From: Triatoma infestans
Lineage: Eukaryota; Arthropoda; Insecta; Hemiptera; Reduviidae
NCBI GenBank assembly: GCA_011037195.1
Contig: JAAEAF010004991.1
Coordinates: forward strand, 1-64,000
Direction of reading: 5' to 3'
DNA length: 64,000 nt
Made by a program: the position numbers and the translations under genes. The notes below the pieces were generated by a model that saw nothing but the letters and a program-made list of their open reading frames with translations, had not been told where the DNA came from and ran no database searches. This document shows positions 20,311-31,764 of the stretch, piece after piece. Each line of letters starts with the position of its first letter. The first letter of the stretch is position 1.

Positions 20311-20329
20311 AAATAAAGTTTGAGCTTCT

Positions 20330-20625
20330 TGTGATTATTACCTACAGGTTGAGAAGGACGTCAAGAGAGCTTTGCTCTGCTTTAAAAATTATTAGATCGT
20401 CTGCGTGTAGTAGAAATTTAAACCATGGAAAATAGACAATGTCATTAACGTATAAATGAAAGAAAAGGGGACCTAAACAAGACCCTTGTGGTACTCCATA
20501 TTTTGCTTCAAAGTAAGGAGATAAAGATGAATTAAGTTTGATAAAATAAAATCTATTTTGGAAACCTTTCTAGGACTGAAGCAGACTATAAGACATTTGT
20601 GGGAAGTTACGACCGGAAAAGTTCG
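20330..20625 (-). pseudogene. Reverse transcriptase fragment with HADD active site
   Basis: The minus strand gives GVPQGSCLGPL, then after a frame change YVNDIVYFPWFKFLLHADDL and IIFKAEQSSLDVLLN. GVPQGS is RT block 4 and HADD corresponds to the catalytic YADD. This is a non-LTR retrotransposon RT, a different copy from 14150 and 15550. It is truncated on both sides. Confidence 0.85.
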
Positions 20626-21180
20626 GAGTCATTCATCAGTTTGAGCTAAAATAGGCTTTGCAGACTGTTTGTCAGGTTATCTCATGGGGTGTTGCCGATT
20701 CCAGGGGCACTTGAAGAAAGTGAGAAAGCCTAATAAGTGATAGCACATATGATGAGCCTATCCAGGCCTGGCCAACAATAGTGGTCATTGCAGGTTTTGT
20801 TTGATTGTGGAAGAGCTACCGCTGCAATCCTCTGCTGTTTTAAGGGGCTGGCAAAAAGGAGATTAACTAAACTTGCGTATAAGAAATTCCCCATTGTTTT
20901 GTGCTATAAGTGATTGTAATTGCAGATTCCTGGGGGAGATCAAGGAGATACCAATACACCTCCCAACGGACTATGACGCTATTATCCAGAGAAGGTTAAA
21001 AAGCCTGGGAATGTATCAGGGCAATATAACCGCCCCTAGAACTATCTCAGATTTTTGGACCCTTACGGAAATTAATCTGGAAGGGTTGCTGTAGATCGAG
21101 ATGTCTCATCTCGGTATTGGTCACAGTAGAGCTCTTCCTGGACGCAGTGTTCTATACTCCTTTCAAATAAAAAAAAAAAA
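20626..21180 (+). pseudogene. LINE-B-related C-terminal fragment with poly(A)
   Basis: ORF 20873-21094 contains CNCRFLGEIKEIPIHLPTDY and RRLKSLGMYQGN, alignable to the LINE-B CRFCGELEETPLHLLTDC and RRFKNLDSYQVE. Two cysteines of the knuckle are lost (C to L, C to Y). It ends with CTCCTTTCAAAT and ~17 A at 21170-21184. The family is related to, but not the same as, LINE-B. Confidence 0.7.
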
Positions 21181-21184
21181 AAAA

Positions 21185-22085
21185 TGAGTTTGTCTACTCT
21201 AGAGGAATGAAATTGATCAATCTAGAATGTATTTTATAGAATAATCATTTCGAGTCATTAACAGAGAAGTTCAGTATCCATTAAAATACTTTTATTTTTC
21301 AATAATGGCTGACAATAAACTTACTTAGAATTCTATATTAAACAATAGGGAAAAAAGAAATCAAATCTTTTCCAAAGAAACCAAATAGAAGTAAAATTTT
21401 TGAATTGACTATTATACGATTTAATGACGAAGAGGATGCATTTAATAAAAAATAACAGATGCCGCTTTATTGAAATTGCATATGTTTTTTCTTTAATACA
21501 AACTTTGGCGATAACATTAAAAAAAACAAAAAAACTTCTAAATATCATGGCTTAAGATCTATAATATGTTATTATCTTGATTGTTATAAAGTCAAAAATA
21601 AGACAATACATCTATTGAAGAAGTATAATAGGGTAATAAAAAAATAAATATTGGCCGCTAAAACCACTAAAAGTATCCCTAAATCTTTGGTTAGTTGGTG
21701 CTAGCCCCGGGACTGCTTTATCGTTTAATTAATCTTTTTTTTGTTTGTGGCTTTTCAATGTGGTTTTTTTTGATTTTCTGATTTTTATTTTCCCTTTTAA
21801 GATAAAATAATGACAGATTTCAAAATTACTCTGTTTCACAAAAATAAATTTCATATTTTAAAAAAAATTTCATATTTTTAAAATGAAATGTGCGAGCAAA
21901 TTCCAATTTGTCTTGTAGGATATTACGGAATTTACGCTAATGTTAAAGTTCTTGGTGACTAAAAGATATACTGTAGACTGATCATGGTAACCTCGACACC
22001 AAAGTATATATATGCTAAGTTTTTGCTCAAAGCGGCAGCGGATAAAAGGATAGTTCTTATAGACTTCTCTTATACAGCATCTAGT
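21185..22085. other. No recognisable gene
   Basis: AT-rich; the minus ORF 21333-21548 is low complexity and F/K-rich. Confidence 0.4.
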
Positions 22086-22400
22086 TTAGTGACTGTGAAA
22101 AATGGACAGAAATAGCAGCAATGGGTTTGGTAAGAGATGGTTATTATCGTTGTGGTGAAGGGGAAGCAGTGGAACATATTATTTTAGAATGTATCTGCCC
22201 CAAGGAACTCCGCATAATCTTACGTCTAGCCATTGGTTTTCATATTGACCTAAATAATGATACATTTCTCTTGCTACTAGATAATGTCAGCTCGTATAAT
22301 GTCTTTAGAAAGTTTGCAGAGGTCGCTCTGTCAAGACGAAAATATCTTGGGGGAGATTTTCCTTGGGTAGGCGGTTTTCCTTGAGTTTTTACTTGACCTC
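22086..22400 (+). pseudogene. Non-LTR retrotransposon C-terminal fragment
   Basis: ORF 22121-22384 begins YYRCGEGEAVEHIILEC, a C.C.....EH....C knuckle like that ending many insect LINE polyproteins, followed by an L-rich region. No upstream RNase H or RT is seen, so it is a short 5'-truncated remnant. I cannot pair it with another family in the window. Confidence 0.6.
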
Positions 22401-22484
22401 TCAGGAAATATCGAGTACTGAGATGTTCATAGGTTAGTTATTTAGCTGGATACACATGAGTGAGTATATATGAATTGTTGTGGT

Positions 22485-22800
22485 TGGTTACGCAGAGCTG
22501 GAAAGCATCAGAGATATTTTCCCTGATAGCCTGCTTCTTTTTGTGGTCATCGACCGGTTTCGGGCGTTCGCCCATCATCACGATGTTTTTTGTCAAAACA
22601 GTGTGATAACATAGATTTGCCCGCAGCAAATTTAGTTGATACACTCAGTTGTATCAACTAAATACACAGTGAAACAACTGTATTTGTTCTGTGCAAGTCT
22701 GTGTTATTACACTGGTTGACAAAAACATCCGGCCGAAACCAGTCGATGACCACAAAAAGAAGCAGGCTTTCACAGAAAATATCTCTGATATATATGAATT
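22485..22800. mobile_element. Short inverted-repeat element with hammerhead-like motifs
   Basis: The left arm from 22505 (CATCAGAGATATTTTCCCTG, CTGCTTCTTTTTGTGGTCAT) and the right arm to ~22795 (its inverse) pair over ~65 bp or more. The left arm on the minus strand at 22554-22580 reads TGATGATGGGC..GCCCGAAACC. The right arm carries a decayed version (GGCCGAAACCAGTCG). A second inner inverted pair (GTTGATACACTCAGTTGTATCAAC) lies at 22635-22670. There is no ORF. Confidence 0.75.
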
Positions 22801-23220
22801 TATTGTCTGTTGAAGGCATGTTGAAATAAGCATCCATTTATTTCATTGGGTATATTGTTTGATCCCTGAAATTGAGTATGTGCGCCTTTCCCATATGATT
22901 GCCAGAATAGAATCACTACCAGGATTTCCGGGACACGTGATGTGTTTCTGGGACTATAGCTTGTATGACCGTGAGTTCGTTACATTAAAAAAATAGACAG
23001 TAGACTCCGGCACTTGTGGGGGTTAGTAGATATTTTATTTATCCGATAGAAACATTAATTTCTAACATATATTAATAAAATATACATAAATGAACTCATA
23101 TTAACAAATTTTTATTGCAGCAGCTAATTAATTAACTTTAAGTGACTTGAAAAACAAAACATACAAATTCAAAACTGATACAGTACATGCTTAATTTAAA
23201 AGTAAGTAGAAATTAGGATC
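22801..23220. other. No recognisable feature
   Basis: AT-rich sequence of no visible family. Confidence 0.4.
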
Positions 23221-24075
23221 CACTCTAACCTGTCGGATCCCTTACAAACAATGAATAGCTTAAAACAAGGAGACGCTCTGGCTTGCTTGCTCTTTAATAT
23301 TGCGTTAGAAAAAGCAACAAGCGGCTCCCAAATCCCAACAAATGGGCAAATATTCAACAAGGAAGTACAACTCCTGCCCTATGCGGATGATATTGAGGTC
23401 ATAAGCAGAACTCAAACTGGTTTTAAAAGAAGCCTTTGAAGTTTTGGAATCATTCGCTAATGCAATGGGGCGTTGTAAATGAAAATAAAACCAAATACAC
23501 TGTTGTGGGTGGTTACGATAATGCTCCGTCACTCCTTAATAAAACATTTTCAATCAAAGATCTTAAGCATAAAAACAGAAGCCACACTATATAAAACCAT
23601 CAACAGGCCGATCCTGACCTATGGTTCAGAGTGTTTGGTGCTTAAGAAAACGGACGAACAGAAAATAACCATATTTGGAAGAAAAATTTTGCGAAGGATA
23701 TATGGACCTATAAACGAAAATGGCACATGGAGAAGATTGCACAACCGGGAGCTTTATGAAAAGTATAAGGGCACCGGAATAATAAAATTTATTCAACTGA
23801 GTAGACTACGGTGGGCAGGACATGTACAAAGGATGTCAGAGGATAGGATGCTGAAGAAAATTATTAATTATAAGCAATTTGGAAAAAGAAGAGTGGGTTG
23901 CCCAAGAGCAAGATGGTTGGACCGGGTTGGTAAGGAGGCAGCTAGGTTGGGTGCGCCGAGATGGTGGTTGAATGCCATAGATAGAGACGAGTGAGGACAA
24001 TTTCTATTGGAGGTCACAGCCCGTTCTAGGCTGTAGTGCCGAGGATGAATGAATTAATGGATGAATGAAAGTAAG
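23221..24075 (+). pseudogene. LINE endonuclease/RT family, RT core to C-terminus
   Basis: ORF 23251-23439 gives LKQGDALACLLFNIALEKA and LLPYADDIEVISRT, with RT blocks including the YADD active site. After a frame break, ORF 23479-23994 gives LYKTINRPILTYGSECLVLK, RKILRRIYGP and RLRWAGHVQRMSEDR, then a KRRVGCPRARWLDRV tail. This order is typical of the abundant insect endonuclease/reverse transcriptase LINEs without RNase H. The 3' end after 23995 is GGTCACAGCCCGTTCTAGGC and a (TGAA)n-like tail at 24043-24070. The copy is 5' truncated at the RT domain with at least two frameshifts. Confidence 0.85.
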
Positions 24076-24164
24076 TAGAAATGCCTTCGGGATCATTTTA
24101 TATTCAAATGGACTGTTTTTAGAAAGACAAACAGATGAAGCACAAAGGGTGAATTTTTACTCAG

Positions 24165-24735
24165 GTGTGGAGTGTGTCTTTAGACATGTTGACGGAGCTT
24201 CCAGTCTTGGATAGTTTCACAGCATTCATCCCAATGGATGAGCTCAGTGGGTTGTCGGCAGTCTAAGATGCTCATTGGGGTAACGCACCCGGCTATTAGT
24301 GAGATGTTGCTGTATCTTTCACGGACCTCTCTCAGGCATCTGGTTGCATCCCTTACTTGGACATTATGGTTTAAGGAGACACCTCTACGTAATGGGGGGG
24401 CTTATGCCTGACTCCCTTTTGTAGAGTTTGTGTGACAGTGGAATAAACACCCGTTAATCCTATGGACAGATTGCTTGGGTCTTGAGAGGAAATTGGGTTC
24501 AGAAACTTTGGTCAGAACAGGATGTCTTTGGAAAAGTTTAGACTATTTTCCCTTTAAGGTATTGGCCCCCGATTTGCTCGGATGCTGTAATATCTTAGGT
24601 AGGTTAGACCCGGGTCTGTGTTTTTGTTCTAAACCCGGTTTATTGCTGTTTTTCCTTGAGGGCCCAGTGATACTTTGGATAGCGTAGGGTATGGTCCCTC
24701 TACATAGACGAATAATAATAATAATAATAATCATG
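24165..24735 (+). pseudogene. LINE-D 3' part with (TAA)n tail
   Basis: It aligns with 58665-59152 in reverse. Recognisable blocks include ATGGATGAGCTCAGTGGGTT, ATCTGGTTGCATCC and TTTTGTAGAGTTTGTGTGAC. The DNA end is AGCGTAGGGTATGGTCCCTC followed by (ATA)n at 24710-24731. The frame is broken throughout; ORFs 24475-24687 and 24543-24746 are not its reading frame. A TAA tail fits the I-type group. Confidence 0.75.
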
Positions 24736-25735
24736 TGACGTAACACAAGGGCTCAATTTAAAACCTGTTTCCGCTAGAAATTAATTTTTATTTTAAATTG
24801 TTCTGTTTCTTTTTATTTTTTGCCAGTAGTTTGAGTTCTGGTTGGCAGAATTTATCATCAAATCAGAGCGGTCCATTCAAAGAGAAAGAAACCTAACCAT
24901 TTAATTGTTTTTTTTTTATTATCTACAAAACATAAAACAGTTCAATGAAATGTTCAAAACTATTTGTAAACTATATTAAACATTTAGTGTAAAAACGGTT
25001 CCATTTCACTGTGTACAAAGCGTTATTATCACTGCATGACGTCTAATTATAAATTTTCTCAAGCGCTCCTCTCTATTCAACATTTCCTTCCTTTATTAAT
25101 ATTTTAGTATTTATTATTATTATTATTATTTTTTTAAAGTTAACAGTTTTTATTCAACTTCCTTTATTGCCTTTTAAAACAAACTACAATGAAGAAAAAA
25201 AAATGAATGGGGGGAAAAAATGGTCCATGAATCTGGGATTGAATGAAGTTAGAGATATTTACGGTAATAGATTACATTGTGAAAATAACTGTACGTTGGG
25301 AAATTGACGGAAATTATTAAAAGTACAACCCCATTCAAAAATATCGTGATGAATTCACTTGTTGTGTTAGTGTGTGTTTGAAGAAAATATCTCAAGGTGA
25401 CAAATCGCAGATTTCGGTTAAAGTCTGTCAACTTAAACTGTTCTGATTGGTTAGTTATTCGCGTGTTTTTTTTTTTTTTGACATTTTTTTGTTTGTGGAA
25501 TCTGCAAAGTTAAACTTTTCTGTACTGTACCACTTCCATACAATGATCAGGTCTACCATCTATACGATATTAAATTACATTTAATGCATTTCTGAAATTT
25601 TTAGTATTAAAAAAATCGTAACAGGAATTCTGACATTGAGGATTAGTTTTATGAGTATTTCGAAGATTTTCTCGAATGTAGTTTCAATGATAGATGTGTA
25701 GCCCCATTTTCAGAAATTAAAGTGTTGTTTGTGTT
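24736..25735. other. No recognisable gene
   Basis: AT-rich with T-runs at 24908 and 25466. At 25370-25440 there is weak similarity to the Rep-1 end region. Confidence 0.4.
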
Positions 25736-26290
25736 ATTATTATTATTATTATTCAAAGAAGGAGGGGCGAAACCCTACGCTTTCTAAAGCCTCCCTGGGC
25801 CCATACAGCTACCCCAAAAGAATAACAACTAGCGAGTCTGGAGCAAAAGTCAAGGCCCGGGTTTTACTCATCTAAGTTTTACCACAAATCGGACCATAAC
25901 CTTGAAAGAACATAGCTTAAGCTCTTCAACCGATATTCTATTCCGGCCAAAGGTCCTGAACCTATACGTCTCACAGCCCAAACAATCCATCATGAGATGT
26001 ATGGGTGCTTCCTGCTTCGTCACTTAGACTCTACAAAAGGGGTCCAGGCATGAGCCCCATTGTATAGAGATGTCTCCTTAAACCACAATGCCCAGTGAGG
26101 AAGCCAACCAGATATTTGAGGGAGGTCCATGAAAGACACAGGACTCAAAGCCCTGTCCGGACCCCCAATGAGTATTTCAGACTGCCGACAACCTACTGTA
26201 CTCATCCGTAAGGATGAGTGCTGTGAGGCTGTCCATGCCTGGAACCTGACAGACTTGTGCCAAAAGACACACCAACAGCAGTCTTGGAAG
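25736..26290 (-). pseudogene. LINE-D copy with (TAA)n tail
   Basis: The tail is (TTA)n at 25736-25755 on the plus strand, followed by GCGAAACCCTACGC and CCTGGGCCCATACAGCTACC, the shared 3' UTR. On the minus strand DPF.RV.., EAGST.HTSHDGL-like pieces are readable, but several frame breaks occur. Extends farther 5' than other copies, to the TTGGCACAAGTCTG region near 26265. Confidence 0.75.
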
Positions 26291-26445
26291 TTGTTTGTTT
26301 TAATACTAAACATACCAAGTCCGGTCCAAATAAACGATTTTAATTCGATTCCAAGTTTTGCATTAATTTTTGTTGTTTTTTTTTTCGTCTATTTGATTTT
26401 ATGATAAATTCTTATATTATTTATTTAATATTATTAATTTTTAAT

Positions 26446-26515
26446 AAGGGATATTGCAGTGCGACCTTGATAGATCTATTGTACCCCCGGAGCCTTCTCA
26501 GTGTACTGTAGGAGT
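26446..26515 (-). mobile_element. SINE-2 3' end fragment
   Basis: ATTGCAGTGCGACC, ATAGATCTATTGT and CCCCGGAGCCTTCTCAGTG are the reverse complement of the SINE-2 3' region at 60205-60255. The head is absent. Confidence 0.7.
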
Positions 26516-26539
26516 TGTAGTTAGCAGGTCCACTGTATA

Positions 26540-26815
26540 TGTTTTTCCTCTAAAATGCTATCTTAGCTGTTCATACAATTCTACCACCTAAACAAATTTA
26601 ATTAGAAATAAATATATTGCCAAAATTCCTAGTTTCAAGGAAATCATAAACCGGAAGTGCATTCTTACTGAACAGTTTTTTTTTTCAGTTTTCGCGATTT
26701 TTTTCTATAAAAACACCTACGAATTTCATTAAATTTAGTATACTAACTACCAGTTTGAAAACTGCAGTAAGAGGAAGTTGTGTGAGTGTTTCACACCAGA
26801 TTTCTTTTTATTTAA
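26540..26815 (+). repeat. Rep-1 3' module
   Basis: It contains TTTTTCCTCTAAAATGCTAT, AAACCGGAAGTGCATTCTTA, CATTAAATTTAGTATACTAA and the terminal GTGTGAGTGTTTCACACC. It is the last of the three Rep-1 modules only. Confidence 0.7.
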
Positions 26816-26879
26816 GGCGCGCCTGTATCTGTAATCGTATGCGCCGGGGGAACTTCTAAAAGATAGCCGTAATCTTACA

Positions 26880-27568
26880 CGTTGAGGAAATCCTCAAGGG
26901 AAAGAGCCTCCAGGATTTCCTTGAGGAATTCGTCTACCGAACCCTTGCCTACACGAGATGAGTATTTTCCTCAAGGAAATCCTCTGGCAATAGGCCTTGA
27001 TGATTTTCCCCAGGTCAACGCATTCTGTCTAGATGTCAGTCCTAAGTTTCTCGAATGTTCCGCAATCATGGCAACAATGGATGACAATATTTTTGGCTGT
27101 TGGTTGTATAGTTGCATGGGATTGCATTCGCAAGAAAAGGTGTAAAAGAAGGGTTTGGTGCATCAATAAACCCTTACCTCAACATTGAGAAATACCACAA
27201 CTTGGACTTGTACACAGAATCTGCAGACGCTCCTGATTTCAAAGATACTTTGATTTTTTTATTTTCTTTACGGAAAGCGCTTCTCATGTTGTTAATTTTT
27301 TCTAATAACATCATCTTTAGTCTTGTTTGGGTCTATTTCTTTCAATTTTTCTTGCAGTCTCAAGTAAGCGGCTTCCTTTTTATTACTATCATGGTAGTCT
27401 TTAGGACTAACTTGCCACAAGCAAGGTTCTTTTTCATACATTCGGATGAATGAGGTTAAAAATTCACGAGACATGATCGGTGTGAAGCTCCAGGCCGACT
27501 GAGCATCAACCACACACACGTGATAAAGAGGGCCAAACCTTGAGGAAATCCCGCTCGTGTATAGGGGG
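26880..27568 (-). mobile_element. Decayed DNA-transposon-like element with MADF gene
   Basis: CTACACGAGATGAG..TTTTCCTCAAGG at 26950 and, on the minus strand from 27563, CTATACACGAGCGGGATTTCC..CAAGG are imperfect inverted copies, suggesting terminal repeats around the MADF fragment. The CCTTGAGGAAAT palindrome recurs at 26884, 26920, 26970 and 27540. The combination of inverted ends and a MADF protein points to PIF/Harbinger, as at 5333, but no clear 3-bp duplication was found. Confidence 0.5.
27130..27519 (-). pseudogene. MADF-domain protein fragment
   Basis: The minus ORF 27292-27519 reads EFLTSFIRMYEKEPCLWQVS, PKDYHDSNKKEAAYLRLQEK and LKEIDPNKTKDDVIRK. One nucleotide later, in another frame, INNMRSAFRKENKKIKVSLK and then SVYKSKLWYFSMLR follow. 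This is a complete MADF domain (hydrophobic helix, PCLW, Y..R...Y..L, V..KI.N.R..F..E, W.Y..ML.F) split by one frameshift. MADF proteins bind DNA; in insects they occur both as host transcription factors and as Harbinger accessory proteins. A stop follows after MLR, so it is a pseudogene in this copy. Confidence 0.85.
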
Positions 27569-27572
27569 CTTT

Positions 27573-27740
27573 AAGTGCAGTGCCGGCCTCTGGGACTTTT
27601 CTCTCGTTACACACAACAGTATCCATCATCGGACAGCAAGCTGTTGAGTCTCCTAAGGCGAGAAAATCTAAGTAAAACAATGCTGGACTCGAACCTTGTA
27701 TGGCTACGTGCTACCATTCAGCTAATCTCGCCGCTAATTA
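27573..27740 (-). mobile_element. SINE-1/2 body and head, decayed
   Basis: The reverse complement of the SINE body (GTGCAGTGCCGGCCTCTG, ATCATCGGACAG) and head (CTGGACTCGAACC, ATTCAGCTAATC) is readable with many changes. The box B region is recognisable and the 3' tail is missing, so the subfamily is not certain. Confidence 0.7.
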
Positions 27741-28135
27741 TTATAATTGCATTAGGTGTTTCATATCAGATTTTCATTCTCAGTGCCCTCTAATGTTTCT
27801 AATTACTTGAATTTGCATATATATTGCTTTTCTGGAATATCTCACTGAAAATTAGTTAGTAAAAATAATATTTTTCTACGACCCTGTAGACTAATGTGTC
27901 AATTATTAAATAAAAAAAATAGTGAATGAAGTTTTAATTCTAAACACAATTGACAAAAAAGTAAAAGCAGCTAGCCCTAATACATACAACTATAACTAGC
28001 CCGACATCTAGCGATAATACGCAAAAATAATATCAAAACAAAATCTCAGATACAGCTGATTTGAGGTTATACCATCGGAGCAGGTTATAGAGAGAGGGAT
28101 CATTTGACTTGAATTAAAATACAGTCTCAGTATTT
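27741..28135. other. No recognisable gene
   Basis: AT-rich; nothing matched. Confidence 0.4.
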
Positions 28136-28139
28136 CCTT

Positions 28140-28855
28140 CTTTTTTTCACATTTTTACTTTCTCTTACTCCTAGTAAGAGGAAGTATTGTAATCGTGTCA
28201 AATTTTCGATATCGAGTTTTCACCGGAAATATCCGTTTTTAGGTCCCCTGAGTCCAAACAAGTAGTTTTTAGCAAATGGTGTGTGTGTATATGTGAACAG
28301 CATAGCTCAAAAATGAAAAACCCTAGAAAGTTGAAACTTGATATTCTTTTTGGGTATCACCATGGCATCTGACAGTGGGTCATCTGTCAAAATTCCTCAA
28401 CCGGAAGTACCACTTTACAAGTTTTTTTTTTTTTTTTTACTTTTTTGTGTTTTTCTCACAAATCTCTCCTACGATTTTCTTGAAACTTCCTATAAAAACT
28501 AAACATACAAAGATCTACAACTTTTATTTAAAACATTTCTGTGGAAAAATTCATTTAAGGGCACTTTAGTGGAGAATTGGGGTTATGTTTTTCTCTAAAG
28601 TGCTATCATAGTTGATTATACAATTCTATCATGCAAACAAAATTAATCAGAAATAAATAGATGGCAAAAATTCCAAGTTTTAAGAAAATTAATAAACCGG
28701 AAGTGCGCTTTTACTGAACAGGTTTTTTTTTTTCAGTTTTCGACGAATTTCGTTATATTTGATACACAAAGTATTTGTCAATTATAATTTTGAGAACAGG
28801 AGTAAGAGAAAGTTGTGTGTGTGTTTTCACACCAGATTTTTTTATATTTATACAA
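28140..28855 (+). repeat. Rep-1 copy with two modules
   Basis: It opens ACTTTCTCTTACTCCTAGTA and AAGAGGAAGTATTGTAATCG, then TTTTCACCGGAAATATCCG, a GT-rich tract, ACCGGAAGTACCAC at 28399 and AAACCGGAAGTGCGC at 28695. It ends at the GTGTG..TTTTCACACC hairpin at 28817-28835. Compared with 52955-53890 the middle module is missing. Confidence 0.75.
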
Positions 28856-29520
28856 ATTAAGCACTAATAATATGGTTCCAGAAAAAATGTAATATTTAGA
28901 AATAAAATTACACCCACGTTTAGTTGCCATGCTCGTGTGGTCAATATCTGAGCGTAAAATTTTCGAATGGTAAATAGCATTACTTTACTCAATTATAAAA
29001 ATTAAAACTTAAAAAAAAAATAAAGAAATATTTAATAAAATAATCATTTTCTAAAACAATTTAATAATGTGATAATTTTTCCATTTAAAATCACTGGCCA
29101 AAATTGAAAAATAAAAATAAATTTAATAAGTCTCTAGCCAATAAAAAAAACAAACGAAATTACAGTGTTGCCATTCGATGAAATAAATTTTTTTAAAAGT
29201 TTGAATGAAATTCGGGAACTTATATTAATAATATTGAAGTTATTTAGTTCTGCATTATTATTTTAATATTTTAAAAATTATTTAACAATTAATTCAATAA
29301 TCAGAAAACATAATATAATTTTGTTAAACTTTAACGTAATGTTTCTATAACCTTTCTGAAGGTAATTTTTATCATTTCAAGGACAACATTGTCTTAGTGA
29401 TTACTTTAAACTGTTTTTCATATCGTGTTTTTTTTTTTTTTTTTTTTTAATAGTTTTAACTGTTAAAACTATTACGTTTCACTAGATATGTTTTGTGTGT
29501 GTAAAATAGCATTTTACCAT
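28856..29520. other. No recognisable gene; T-run
   Basis: AT-rich. TTTCACTAGATATGTTTTGTG at 29479 matches the Rep-1 variant at 30711, so a Rep-1 edge may be present after the T-run at 29430. Confidence 0.35.
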
Positions 29521-29524
29521 CTTA

Positions 29525-29640
29525 GATTAGATTCTGTGGGGGTTGGCTATGCAGCCTACACCATCGCGACCTCTATGGGTCCTATTGTAGCACCCACAAG
29601 TTACAAGTTCCCTCTCCAGTCCTGTCTGTTTAATTAGACT
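29525..29640 (-). mobile_element. LINE 3' end fragment, tentative
   Basis: CATCGCGACCTCTATGGGTC and CTATTGTAGCACCC resemble, on the minus strand, the CACAATAGA...AGGTCGCAGTG end of LINE-B and LINE-E. No protein remains. Confidence 0.4.
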
Positions 29641-30640
29641 TAGTGTCTGAGAGAGACACTTGGTTAAAACTTGAAGGTGTCAGTTTACTCTCTAGCGAAA
29701 TAAATAACCATTTTCTACACTCTCTTTGTTTGTGAAGCCTTTTTGGTAAACTCCGCTCTGATTAAAAGTCCACCATTTAGTAATTGCAAGATGTCTATCA
29801 AAATACCTTTTTTTATGAGTTTAGGAGTTTTTAGTTAAAAAAAAAAAACGCTTTCTTTAAAATACGACTTATACATAAAACACTACATCGCACACCAAAA
29901 ATACAAAACAAAACAATTATTACTATTTAACATATGTAATAGTTATTTAAAAAGAAAATGAAATAATGTCAGAGAGAATGAGAGAATTAGTCGGCCATAT
30001 TAATAATGTTAACCATAGTGTGTACTTCCTGTGTATAATAAGCAGCAAAAGGGACACGCTAGAGTTAACCAACTAAATATATATATATATATGCAGAGAG
30101 TAGCCATGTTTCATTGTAAGCCAACTGAGTACTTGCTTTACTTTACCTTTCCTATATATTTACATTACGTTCATACATGTACACACACACATAGCTGTAT
30201 GCACGCATAAAGAATATATGAATGGTATTTCCAATGACAGTGCTTCACCTCCTGGATTATGGACACACTGTTTACTTGTTGATTTTTACACTTGATTATT
30301 CTTTGATTTCATCTTCCCATTTTTTTTTTTTTGGCTTTCAGTATTTAATGTTTATTATTCGGATTTTGAATGTTTATAATTCATTATTCCTCCATGTTTC
30401 CACTTTAATTACGAGCGACCTAATGCTGATTGAAAATCCTGCGTAGCTTATCATAAACTCCGTCATTAGTATTAAATTATCTAAAATTTAGATAAAATGA
30501 TGAAAGTTATAATTTTAAAGAAATTAAACATTTTAATTAGTTAATTTTCCTAATTCAAATTTAATTTTATCCAAATACAGAAAGCCCTAAATCCAGGGCG
30601 AACTCTAGCCGACATTATAATAAGGGAATAGTTATTTTCA
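29641..30640. other. No recognisable gene
   Basis: AT-rich. A short TA tract stands at 30078-30092. ORF 30222-30446 has no recognisable domain. Confidence 0.4.
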
Positions 30641-30811
30641 ACTTTTTTTACTTTATTTTACCGTTATAAGAAGGAAATAAGGCGATCATGTTTCAAATTT
30701 TTCAAGTTTCGTTTTCACTAGATATGTTTTAAAAAAACAACGGAGTACGAAACAAATGTATTTCCCGAATGTGTGTGTGTATGTACGTGTGAACAAAATA
30801 ATTCAAAAATA

Positions 30812-30815
<4 letters not shown>
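30641..30815 (+). repeat. Rep-1 5' part, split by LINE
   Basis: AAGAAGGAAATAAGGCGATC, TTTCGTTTTCACTAG, a GT tract and GTGAACAAAATAATTC follow Rep-1 order. The element resumes at ~31765 (GGAAAGCTTAAACTTATTAT), after the LINE insertion. Confidence 0.6.
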
Positions 30816-30867
<52 letters not shown>

Positions 30868-31760
30868 GCATTAGCTTTCGCCATCAGCCATGTATCATAT
30901 CTGGAAGATAAACTTCCAGTGAAGCTGGCGCAAAATCCCGCTGCAGCGTACTCATATTTGCAATTATATGCATTCTTAAAAAAACCTTATTCAAATAAAT
31001 ACATTCATTCGAAAAAAATCACTCGTACAATTAAAACCTATACTCCTCGCACCCCTATCCTTAAACTTAAATTTTAAAATATTTACACTATTTACACTCA
31101 TTCAAACTCACATTCATACTGCATGCCGGGGTAGCCAATCCCGGCTCAGACCCACCCCTCCAAGAGATAGTGGCTCCCAATGTTAAAAGCTGTGCAGGAA
31201 GACTTCCTACACGACCAAAAGTTGCCACCCCTGGCCGGTATTGGTCCCCCCACACTCATTCACAAACTTCATTCATGCCTTAAAATTAGAACCTAACTAC
31301 ATACTTATCCATTCACGCTAATAAATACTTGCAACCTAATAAATACATACATACCTAAAATGACAAGAATTAAAAATACTATATACAATATTATATACTT
31401 GTAACCATCTAAAAAATACTCAAAACTCACACACACACATGCACACACACACACAGACACCACAAACACATCAATATACATACGTTTGGGGTGGAGTACT
31501 TGATATTCCTCGCACCCCGTTAGACCTAATCCTACAAGTACGCTAGCATCAAGAGATGCGCCGCGCTGGATATCTACAATAAACTGAATACATAAATTTT
31601 CCAAGTATTTCATAAATTTCAATATTATTGCAACTGAGCAGTTCCTTATAATTAATATTACAACGGGTAATCTTCTGCAGTTTGCTAAACATTTCTCGCC
31701 TCTCGCAATCGTACACACTGCATCGCATTACAATATGTTCTAAATTTTCGATTACCCCAC
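30816..31760 (-). mobile_element. Truncated non-LTR retrotransposon with ~51-nt poly(A) tail
   Basis: On the minus strand the T-run at 30816-30866 is a poly(A) tail. It is preceded by a ~650-bp 3' UTR (30867-31520) and, upstream at 31560-31750, a reading frame with CGVIENLEHIVMRC and LSCNNIEIYEILGK. The C....ENLEHI...C motif is the C-terminal zinc-knuckle of LINE polyproteins. The insertion lies in a Rep-1 copy. The long tail and unbroken knuckle frame suggest it is among the younger insertions. ORF 31305-31718 is in a different frame and is not the product. Confidence 0.75.
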
Positions 31761-31764
31761 AGTT

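Noticed and set aside
26129..26404. 91-codon plus-strand ORF
   Set aside because: Antisense shadow of LINE-D.
31305..31718. 137-codon minus-strand ORF as a gene
   Set aside because: The LINE reading frame (zinc-knuckle) is in another frame here; this ORF runs antisense to a CA tract and 3' UTR.
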